Both the position numbers and the translations under genes were made by a program. From an uncultured Pseudomonadota bacterium (GTDB lineage Bacteria; Desulfobacterota_B; Binatia; UBA9968): 8,363 bases of DNA. This document shows positions 1-7,000 of the stretch, in pieces. The notes below the pieces were generated by a model. The model did no database searches, had not been told where the DNA came from, and saw nothing but the letters and a program-made list of their open reading frames with translations. The stretch covers positions 1-8,363 of the forward strand of contig CAMLCX010000197.1 of NCBI GenBank assembly GCA_946478635.1, in the 5' to 3' direction. Numbering within the stretch: position 1 is the first letter of the stretch; each line of letters starts with the position of its first letter.

Positions 1-71
1 GAGGAAGTCGAGGCAAATATTTTTTTATGATTTTGCTAAGTAAGCGATCTACACAACCGCGACCAAAGGGG

Positions 72-129
72 ACCGCATCGGCCGCGATCGGCGCGATCGT
101 CGATGCGGTTCGTTTCACTCGCCGCATCG
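72..129. repeat. Overlapping inverted/direct repeats forming alternative hairpins
   Basis: ACCGCATCG at 72-80 is the exact reverse complement of CGATGCGGT at 101-109, and inside it the self-complementary CGATCG occurs at 85-90 and 94-99. The same CCGCATCG recurs at 122-129, so 101-108 can pair either leftward (72-80) or rightward (122-129). A short T run follows at 137-141, about eight bases after the right-hand stem, so it is at best a poor + strand terminator. It lies just past the stop of the leftward autotransporter remnant, where a terminator would be expected, but no T tract follows on that strand. The repeats are seen directly; any function is unknown. Confidence 0.5.
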
Positions 130-164
130 TACGAGGTTTTTCATTTACAACCGCACGGCGACCC

Positions 165-533
165 TCACCACCTGAACTGCAACTGCAGCAATCCCGCGGC
201 TTCCAGCCGGTTCTTGCCCAACGTTGCGTTGATGCCGGCGGCGGCGGAAAAATTTTGATTGCCGATGAACGTCAGCGCGCCGCCGAGTTTCAAGGCGCTG
301 CCGGTGTCGTCGGGCGCGGCGATGCGGAATCGTTCCTGAGATGCGCCTCGCAACGCCGCCGCGATCGAATGGTTGCCGACACGGAAGTTGTGCGTCCAGG
401 CGGCGGTGAATTCCGGGATCAATATTCCAGCGCGCAGAGTCACGGGGTGCAGGAAACGGAACCCGACCTGGGAGGCCAACGCGTCGATGGAGCGCTGATC
501 GACGAGCAAATCCAGATCTCCGGCGCCGCGTTG
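165..533 (-). pseudogene. Autotransporter outer-membrane beta-barrel C-terminal remnant
   Basis: Read leftward, about 122 codons resemble the last part of an autotransporter beta-domain: an AGDLDLLVDQRSIDAL stretch, then PEFTAAWTHNF, then alternating strands ending LLQLQFRW before TGA at 165-167. The terminal aromatic residue after alternating hydrophobics is the outer-membrane barrel signature recognised by the BAM machinery. A complete domain is roughly 250-300 residues and follows a long secreted passenger; both are missing. An in-frame TGA at 534-536 lies immediately upstream of the recognisable part, and the only nearby start is a TTG at 507-509 with no reason to be used. Some 45 bases beyond that stop could weakly continue the homology, but the next gene's end at 629 leaves no room for the rest. 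I read this as a decayed gene end. The family assignment rests on pattern recognition, not a search. Confidence 0.6.
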
Positions 534-548
534 TCAACCGCCCCGCCA

Positions 549-625
549 GGCCTGATAGTTTTGGTGGAATTGCGGTGAATTAGGATTAATGATGCGAATT
601 GATCGTTTTTGACGGCTATCAGACC
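549..625. repeat. Imperfect 10-bp inverted repeat bracketing the gap
   Basis: GGCCTGATAG at 549-558 and CTATCAGACC at 616-625 are reverse complements apart from one position. They enclose an AT-richer 57-base stretch and occupy almost exactly the gap between the autotransporter remnant and the stop of the DUF2238 gene (629-631). The inner stretch carries GAATT three times. It could be a scar, a small non-autonomous element or chance; no flanking target-site duplication is evident. Confidence 0.3.
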
Positions 626-628
626 AAC

Positions 629-1267
629 TCACGAGGAGAGAACGCGTAACTGCTTGTCGTGGATTTTGCTCAGAATGATCAAAGAGAGAATCGCACCCGT
701 CAACGCCATCGCCATGTCGGATTGGGTGTCCCACATATAACCCTGCGTTCCAAGAAAGCTCTCGGCGGAATCGCCAGTGACGACGGCGACGCCCCATTCA
801 AACAACTCGTAGAGCGCGCTGAAAGCCAGGCAAAGCGATACAACGAAGAGATTAAGCCATCTCCGGCCATTCACGACTGAATTTCGAAGCAAGATTTCTC
901 GCGCAATGACCGCCGGTACCAAGCCCTGGGCAAAGTGGCCGAGTTTGTCGTAATTGTTTCTCTCCCAGCCGAAGAAGTCGCGAACGAACTTCAAAGTATC
1001 GACCTGAGCGTACGTGTAGTGCGCGCCGATAAAAAGAATCAGGCAGTGGATCAGAATCAAAACGTAGGCCAGGGGCGTCAACGGAAACCGCCTGTGAGTC
1101 GCCGTCAGGATCACCAGCGCAATCAACGCCGGCGCCGCCTCTAAAAACCAGGTGAAATAATCATGCGGATTGATCGCCGACCAGATGAGGGCGGCGGAAT
1201 AGATAAGCAATCCGACCAGCTTCATATCCGCGGCGCAGCGCGTGCGATCAATGAGTTTACTTGACAT
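629..1267 (-). CDS. YjdF/DUF2238 family integral membrane protein
   Basis: A 212-residue polytopic inner-membrane protein of unknown biochemical role, close in length to E. coli YjdF (about 209). Hydrophobic segments lie near residues 15-32, 40-56, 62-82, 112-124, 138-156 and 186-200. Conserved-looking polar motifs typical of DUF2238 sit between them: GAHYTY (81-86), NNYDKLGHFAQG (104-115), ALYELFEW (151-158) and LGTQGYMWDTQSD (172-184). The charged and aromatic residues at membrane edges suggest a functional site rather than a passive scaffold, but no reaction is known to me. The start chosen is ATG at 1265-1267, with only a weak GGAT upstream. Met15 (ATG at 1223-1225) is an alternative that would remove a polar N-terminal extension and place the start right at the first membrane segment. 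It is divergent from the dab operon; a functional link is not established. Confidence 0.85.
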   Translation of the reverse strand: MSSKLIDRTRCAADMKLVGLLIYSAALIWSAINPHDYFTWFLEAAPALIALVILTATHRRFPLTPLAYVLILIHCLILFIGAHYTYAQVDTLKFVRDFFGWERNNYDKLGHFAQGLVPAVIAREILLRNSVVNGRRWLNLFVVSLCLAFSALYELFEWGVAVVTGDSAESFLGTQGYMWDTQSDMAMALTGAILSLIILSKIHDKQLRVLSS

Positions 1268-1289
1268 AAAGATCCGTTGTGGTTAAGAA
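1261..1289 (+). promoter_or_regulatory. Candidate sigma70-type promoter for dab leader
   Basis: A perfect TTGACA at 1261-1266 is followed after 17 bases by TAAGAA at 1284-1289, which keeps the first two positions and the fifth of the -10 consensus. Predicted initiation near 1296 would give a leader of about 160 bases before dabB, passing through the + strand terminator at 1342-1372. The -35 box overlaps the first codons of the divergent DUF2238 gene. This is consensus matching only. Confidence 0.3.
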
Positions 1290-1318
1290 AAACATGCCGA
1301 AGGGCAGCCTCAGGCATG
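1285..1318 (-). terminator. Leftward intrinsic terminator in divergent spacer
   Basis: On the - strand, CATGCC (1318-1313) pairs with GGCATG (1298-1293), with a further AGG/CCT helix (1310-1308 with 1303-1301), one mismatch plus a G-U pair between, and a four-base loop. TTTTTCTT follows directly (complement of 1285-1292). This is a good rho-independent terminator for leftward transcription. It ends only 18 bases before the DUF2238 start codon, so for that gene it would be a leader terminator (attenuator) unless Met15 and an internal promoter are used. Confidence 0.65.
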
Positions 1319-1341
1319 CATATCGTGAATTGTCCGGATAT

Positions 1342-1372
1342 AAGCCGGCTCTTAAAGGGCCGGTTTTTTTTT
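1342..1372 (+). terminator. Rightward intrinsic terminator upstream of dabB
   Basis: CCGGCTCT (1345-1352) pairs with AGGGCCGG (1356-1363) around a three-base TAA loop, with one G-U pair, and is followed by nine T residues (1364-1372). The A-rich left flank can extend the helix into the T tract. It is a strong rho-independent terminator, yet no + strand gene precedes it in the window and dabB starts 83 bases later. It may end a short RNA, act as an attenuator of the dab operon, or insulate a promoter lying at 1373-1455. GCCGG at 1386-1390 could compete for the left arm CCGGC (1345-1349). Confidence 0.8.
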
Positions 1373-1455
1373 GATAGACGGAGCGGCCGGCAAAAGCTCC
1401 ACAGAAGAGATACCGGTATTTTGCGAACCATGAATTAACAAATATTCGCTCCAAC

Positions 1456-4050
1456 ATGACGTTCCGTTCCTATCCTGTATTCATACTTCTCGCGCCGCTG
1501 GCGGCGGGTCTGATCGTCGGGCTTTTTGGGCGGGCCATCGGCCCAAAGGCCAGCCGCATCGGCGTCGCCGCCGAAGTGATCGCTTTCGCGCTTTCCCTGT
1601 TGATTCTTTTCGAGGTGACCACCCGCGGCCCGCAAATTATCAGTCTCTCAGCGTGGAGCGACGGCATTTTACGATTCGGTTTGCACCTCGACCGCCTTGC
1701 AGCCGTAATGCTCGTGCATATCGCGGCGATCAGCATTCTGATCCATCTCTTTTCAGTACGCTACATGCAACAGGAACAGGGCTACACGCGATTCCATAGC
1801 CTGCTGGCATTTACCACCTTTGTGCTCTTCGGCATGGTGTCGAGCAACAATCTTCTGATGCTCTTTATCTTCTGGCAGCTGCTGACTTGGCTCGTGCCTC
1901 TCCTTTCTTACAACTATGCGCATCCTGCGACGGTCCGCGGCGCCTTCAGAACCTTCGCCATGCAGCGCGTGGGCGATGTTGCTTTTCTCGCTGCGGTCGT
2001 CCTGGCATACGGTCTATACGGCACGCTGGACTTGCAGCAGATGGTTTCCCGCGCCGCCGAGGTAAAGGCCAGTCTTTCGCTTTGGCCGGGCGTTTTCGAG
2101 ATGCGCGCCAGCACGGCCATTACCTTGTTGATCTTTATCGGCGCCATGAGCAAGTCGGCGCAGTTTCCCTTGCACATCTGGCTTCCCGATTCCTTGTACG
2201 CGCCGACGCCGGTGCATGCCCTGCTGCACGCCGGAATCATCAATGCAGGCGGCTTTCTTTTGAGCCGTCTGGCGCCGCTTTACGACCTGAGCCCGACTAC
2301 CCTTCATCTGGTCTTTTTCGTCGGCATGCTTACCGCTCTGCTCGGTTCTTCCCTGATGCTCGTGCAAAACGATATTAAAAAAACCCTGGGCTACTCCACC
2401 ATCGGACAGATGGGCTTTATGATCATGGAGTGCGGCCTCGGCGCGTACGGACTGGCGATCTTTCATTTGATCGCCCATGGCCTGTTCAAGGGCACGATCT
2501 TCTTGAACTGCGGTTATGTGATCCATGCCGCTCGGCAAGAACCGCGCTTGCCTCCCAAAGAAGACGCAGTCGAGAAAACGGAGTTTTCGACTCTGACCTG
2601 GCTCACCGGGTTCATCACAACATTGATCCTCCCTTTGATCATCCTGCTTGCCGCCCACGGCATCCTGCGCATTCCACTGAGAGATTCGCAGGGAACGGTG
2701 ATCTTCCTCTTCTTTGGCTGGGCCACATCGTCCCAAGCCATTCTCACCCTGTATCGCCTGCGCGCGGTGGCTTCCTGGAAAGTAGCGGTAAGCATGCTGT
2801 TCACATTGTTCCTCGTGGTCGTGACCTATCTGCTGGCGGCGGAAAGCTTCACGCACTTCTTGTTTCCGGCGCCGGGCGAGGTGTCAGCGCACTTTCAGGC
2901 CGGCGCTTTGCCGGGCGCGCTGTTCGATTTTTTAATCGCGGCGTTTGCCCTGGTCATCATCCTCGGCTGGATCCTGATCTATGCAAAGAGTCACGGGCGA
3001 ACCATTCGCATGCCGCAGTGGATGATCACGTTGCAGGCGCGCGTCTATCTGCTCTTGATGAACCGTCTCTACCTCGATGCCCTGTTCGTGAGGTTCAGCC
3101 GGCTCTTCACGCGCGAGGTCGATCGCCTCAATGGGAGCAGAGTCTTTCCCTATTTTGCCGGCTTGCTTGCCGTCGGCTTGGCAGCGCCCAGTATTGCTCG
3201 CTTGGCCGATCTATCGCCGGCCCAGATCGCCGTGCTTTTTGTCATTGCTCTCTTGTTGCCGCTTTTTCCACTCCATTGGGTTTATGTTTCCGCCCTCACG
3301 CGACTGCCTTCGCGCACGAGCGCGCTTCTCGCCGTCCTGCTGCCGGCGGCAGGATTGTACGGGCTCGCGAACTTTTTGCCGGATCTTCCTGCTGAAATTT
3401 TAGGCGCTGTGCGCATGCTGGCGCTATTGGGCGCGCTCTACGGATCGCTCAAAGCGCTGGCGCAAGTGAGAGTTCCAAACCTGTTGGCCTACGCCGGCAT
3501 CAGTTTCTTTTCAGCTCTCTGGTGGCATTTCGCCGCCGCAGCCACGGTCACTTTCAACGCCGTCGTCTATGTCGCCGCGGTCGCTCTGCTCTCGGCCGGA
3601 CTGCTTCTCGTCTGGCACGGGCTGCACCGGCGCTATGGCCACCTGACCTTGGACCGAATGCATGGATTGGCGCGGCCAATGCCGCGCTTGGCCGCCGTGC
3701 TGTCGCTGTTAGTGATGGCGGCCGTCGGCCTTCCGCCTTTCGGTTTTTTTTCCGCCTTTCTGGCGATGTTGCTCCACCCCGGCATAGCGATCTCATGGGC
3801 TTTGAGCATCATCCTGCTCACTTGGTTTTTGGCATCGTGGTATCTGTTCAGGATGATGCAGCGACTTCTTTTCGGCCCTTATCGGGCTAATATTCGCTAT
3901 GAGGACCTGCGCACGAGCGAAGTTTCGTTGTTCGCAGTCGTGCTGGTGCTTTTAGCGGTCCTCGGCCTAACGCCGCCGCAATGGCTCGAATCCAATATAT
4001 TGGCCAATGCCAATCGAACCGCGATGGAGATGAACCTATGGCGGAGGTAG
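1456..4050 (+). CDS. dabB: DabB: NuoL-like subunit of DAB carbon uptake, fused to NuoM-like half
   Basis: This is the membrane, cation-conducting partner of DabA, a relative of complex I subunit NuoL and Mrp antiporters. Residues 1-560 form a NuoL-like unit: R171-x-G-D174 after membrane helix 5, SKSAQFPLHIWLPD (232-245, K233 and H240), APTPVHALLHAG (249-260), NDIKKTLGYSTIGQMGF (305-321), HLIAHGLFKGTIFL (337-350, H341 and K345) and a C-terminal YLLLMNRLYLDALF (531-544) like the NuoL tail. The helix 5 glutamate of NuoL is Gln141. Residues 590-864 resemble the second half of a NuoM-type protein (FPLH 604-607, PMPRLAAV 741-748, GLPPFGFF 758-765, MMQRLLFGP 800-808) but lack its lysines. Classical DabB proteins, as I recall, are roughly 500-560 residues, so 864 is long. 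The start at 1456 suits the first helix, although no good ribosome binding site is visible. Being next to dabA, and with no other nuo genes, rules out complex I. Confidence 0.85.
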   Translation: MTFRSYPVFILLAPLAAGLIVGLFGRAIGPKASRIGVAAEVIAFALSLLILFEVTTRGPQIISLSAWSDGILRFGLHLDRLAAVMLVHIAAISILIHLFSVRYMQQEQGYTRFHSLLAFTTFVLFGMVSSNNLLMLFIFWQLLTWLVPLLSYNYAHPATVRGAFRTFAMQRVGDVAFLAAVVLAYGLYGTLDLQQMVSRAAEVKASLSLWPGVFEMRASTAITLLIFIGAMSKSAQFPLHIWLPDSLYAPTPVHALLHAGIINAGGFLLSRLAPLYDLSPTTLHLVFFVGMLTALLGSSLMLVQNDIKKTLGYSTIGQMGFMIMECGLGAYGLAIFHLIAHGLFKGTIFLNCGYVIHAARQEPRLPPKEDAVEKTEFSTLTWLTGFITTLILPLIILLAAHGILRIPLRDSQGTVIFLFFGWATSSQAILTLYRLRAVASWKVAVSMLFTLFLVVVTYLLAAESFTHFLFPAPGEVSAHFQAGALPGALFDFLIAAFALVIILGWILIYAKSHGRTIRMPQWMITLQARVYLLLMNRLYLDALFVRFSRLFTREVDRLNGSRVFPYFAGLLAVGLAAPSIARLADLSPAQIAVLFVIALLLPLFPLHWVYVSALTRLPSRTSALLAVLLPAAGLYGLANFLPDLPAEILGAVRMLALLGALYGSLKALAQVRVPNLLAYAGISFFSALWWHFAAAATVTFNAVVYVAAVALLSAGLLLVWHGLHRRYGHLTLDRMHGLARPMPRLAAVLSLLVMAAVGLPPFGFFSAFLAMLLHPGIAISWALSIILLTWFLASWYLFRMMQRLLFGPYRANIRYEDLRTSEVSLFAVVLVLLAVLGLTPPQWLESNILANANRTAMEMNLWRR

Positions 4051-4055
4051 CCGTG
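4026..4055 (+). promoter_or_regulatory. Two candidate translation starts for dabA
   Basis: GGAGA at 4026-4030 precedes ATG 4038-4040 by seven bases; GGAGG at 4043-4047 precedes in-frame GTG 4053-4055 by five. The dabB stop TAG (4048-4050) lies between them. Either start gives near-identical proteins (1051 or 1046 residues), and both imply translational coupling to dabB. The in-frame ATG at 3981 has no such site and would add 19 unlikely residues inside dabB. Confidence 0.6.
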
Positions 4056-7000
4056 GCAGGGCACAGCGAAAATCAACGCATGGAGCTCAGAGCCCTGATC
4101 CGGCTCTCGAGCGAGGTCATCGCCTATTACTGGCCCATGCGCACGTTTGTTCATCACAATCCGCTGCATGGACTGGAGGATCTCCAATTTGAAGACGCTC
4201 TGCGGCAGGCTCAACGATCGCTGGGCGGCATCGGCTATTTATCGAAGGAAATGTTTTGCACCTACTTCCGGTCCGGACGGATTCTGCAGCAGGATCTCGA
4301 CGCCGCCCTCAAATCCCTCGCACAGGAGCAGCATGTTGAGCTAGGAGCGCAGACGTTCAGCCACTTGGAGGTGCTTCGCGCGCTTGTCCTCGAAGAGATA
4401 TCGGTCCCTTCAGATGACGCGCTCGACGCGCTTCTCGCGCGCCATCGGGATCGCAGCGCGATCCTCGTGTTGGCAGATCATCTTTCGGCGACGCTGCATA
4501 CGCCGCTGGTTCGGAAGGCCGAGGAAGGCAGTCAAAATCTCGGGGCCAGTTTGATGTTGGCAACCTGGTGCGATCGCACGCTTGGGACGGGGATTGCCGA
4601 GCAAATCAACCGCGAAATGGTCAAGTGGTGCGAGGCGTTTTTGGACGAAGGTCATGCCACCTGGCCCATGCCCGGCCGCGAGAAAGGTTTTTACGCCGCG
4701 TGGAAATTTCTGGCGCAGCAAGAATGGTCTCCGTGCGGCATCAAGATAAGCCGGAAAAAACTCGCGGGCTTGCCGGCCCAGGCGGAAGCTGCGTTGCTCG
4801 ACAGCTTGGAGGCGCTCGGCATTCGCTCCGAGGCTTGGCGGGAATATTTTTCCCTGCATCTCGCGGCGCTCGCCGGATGGGCCAGTTTTATCAAGTGGCG
4901 CGCCGATCAGAGTGAATACGAATGGCAGCTAGCCTACCCCATCGATCTGGTCCAGTATCTCGCGGTGCGCTTGTGGTACGAGCGTGAACTGGTGCAGAAG
5001 GCCTGCCGTGAAATACTCGGCATCGACGGCAACGCCGATGCGATCGCAGCCGAGATGCGCAGGGAGGGGAAGCTCACGCCGCCACCGCCGAGTGAAGCGA
5101 GTCGTGCGCCTCTAAGCGCCGCTTGGCGTTTGACCGCACTCGCGCGCGCGTTAAAAATCGATCCCTCTATGCTGGCTCGAACGGAGAGCGAAACTCTGGC
5201 AACTCTGCTCGAGTGGCTCGATCGCTTTCCTGAATCGGAACAGGCTCCGGTGTGGCTCAAGGCTTTCGAGGCACGTTACCGGGAACAATTGTTGGAGAAG
5301 CTCCAACTCCCCATCGGTAAACCCGCCGAGAAATTGTCGGGTCAAATTTCCACCGCGCAGTCTTCCGAACCAATCGAACCGGAGGACGGAACAAGCGTCC
5401 GTCCACAGGCCCAGGCGGTCTTTTGCATCGACGTGCGCTCGGAGCCCTTCCGGCGCCACCTGGAAGCGATCGGCGATTATGAGACCTTCGGATTCGCCGG
5501 ATTTTTCGCCGTCTTCATCCGCCACCAAGCGCTCGGCAGCCATCACGAAACGGACCAGTTTCCAGTCATCATGAAAAGCAAGAATTTGGTCCGTGAGATT
5601 CCGCGGACCTACCAGGGTCAGTTTCTCTTCAGACATCGCCGCCGAGAGAAGCTTCTCGAAGCGGGCCATACGCTCCTCTACGACCTCAAGGAAAATGTCG
5701 TCACACCCTATGTCATGGTGGAGTCTCTGGGTTGGTTTTACAGTCTACCGTTTATCGGCAAAACCCTCTGTCCCGACTGGTATAGAAAAGCCATGGCCTG
5801 GCTCAGGCAAAAAGTCGTCCCGCCCGTCGCCACGACTTTGACGGTGGACAAGCTATCGCGCGAAGAAGTCGAGGAAATGCTGGCCGCGGAGCAGCGCGCA
5901 ACAACACGACAGGCGCTGCAGGAAAAGTTCGGCGACCGCAATTTGAATTTGTCGTTGGAACGGTTGGAGTTTCTGCGCCGCCGGGCGTTGGACGAGGAGA
6001 GCGCCGGTGAGCCGTCGCCGCAAGCGCGCTCCACCGCGCTCTCTGCGGAGGAAGAAGCGGCCTTCGTCGAAGATCTTCGGCGACAATACGGAATCAACCA
6101 GGGCGGCGCCTTCGCGCGCATGGAGCGTATCACGCGGACCGGCTTCACGCTCGGCGAGCAGGTCTTCACCGTCGAAACCGCGCTCCGGATGATGGGACTG
6201 ACGCGAAACTTCGCGCGTCTTGTGCTCCTTTGCGGTCACGCCAGCACCTCGGAGAACAATCCCTTTGAAGCGGCCCTCGACTGCGGCGCCTGCGGCGGCA
6301 ACGCGGGCAAACCGAACGCGCGCGTTCTGGCCATCATGGCGAACAGGGCGCTCGTGCGCCAGCAACTCGCCGCGAACGGGATGGTTGTCCCACAGGACAC
6401 CTATTTCATCGCCGGTCAACACAACACCACAAGCGATCATGTAGAAATCTTCGATCTCGAGGACGTCCCTCCCACTCATCGCAAGGACGTCCTGCAACTG
6501 GTCCGCGACCTTGAGAGGGCCGGAGCGCGGACCAGTCAGGAGCGATGCACTCGATTTCCGGAGGTCAACGGTGTGCTGCGTGCTTCCAAGGCCAGACGCG
6601 AGGTGCGACGCCGCAGCAGCGACTGGAGCCAGGTGCGGCCTGAGTGGGGACTCTCAGGCAACGCGGCCTTTATCATCGGGCGCCGCGCTCTCACCCGCGG
6701 CATCGCTCTCGACGGGCGAGTTTTTCTGCACTCCTATGACTATCGGGAAGATCCCGACGGCCGCTTGCTCGAGGTCGTCATGACCGGCCCGCAAGTCGTC
6801 GGACAATGGATCAACATGGAGCACTATTTTTCCGCGGTGGATCAGGAAGTCTACGGCAGCGGCAGCAAGATCTATCATAACGTAGTGGGCCGCTTGGGAA
6901 TCATGTCCGGCCCGCAGAGCGATTTGCGCACCGGGCTGGCGTGGCAGACCGTCATGAACGGTCCGCGGCCTTATCACGAGCCCATGCGGCTGTTCACCCT

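Larger units (their letters stand above)
1268..1455. other. Divergent spacer/leader between DUF2238 gene and dabB
   Basis: The 188 bases between two divergent genes contain the two opposed terminators, a possible 5-bp hairpin GGAGC/GCTCC (1380-1384 with 1396-1400), ATATC/GATAT (1320-1324 with 1337-1341) and several CCGG-centred palindromes (TCCGGA 1333-1338, TACCGGTA 1411-1418). A two-codon minimal frame (ATG at 1430, then a stop at 1436-1438) precedes dabB. I do not recognise the leader as any known riboswitch class. The structure is seen; its regulatory role is inferred. Confidence 0.45.

Noticed and set aside
27..578. Rightward open frame of 183 codons
   Set aside because: It is antisense to the autotransporter remnant, has low-complexity Arg/Gly-rich composition and no recognisable motif; the leftward frame shows clear barrel features instead.
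1290..1372. Known riboswitch (for example the yjdF motif, suggested by the neighbouring YjdF-family gene)
   Set aside because: The yjdF riboswitch belongs to an unrelated Bacillus YjdF, and I see no conserved core of any known riboswitch class here.
2014..2856. Leftward open frame of 280 codons inside dabB
   Set aside because: It is a GC-driven shadow of the hydrophobic dabB frame, giving a Gln/Arg-rich product without motifs.
2430..3395. Rightward open frame of 321 codons in another frame of dabB
   Set aside because: Shadow frame; it lacks membrane segments or any family motif, while dabB reads intact through the region.
3981..4037. Upstream ATG for dabA at 3981
   Set aside because: It would create a 70-base overlap, has no ribosome binding site, and the added residues do not look like the DabA N-terminus.
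1456..4050. Complex I subunit NuoL or an Mrp antiporter subunit
   Set aside because: No other nuo or mrp gene is adjacent, and the immediate partner is a DUF2309/DabA protein with an intact zinc site, which defines the DAB system.
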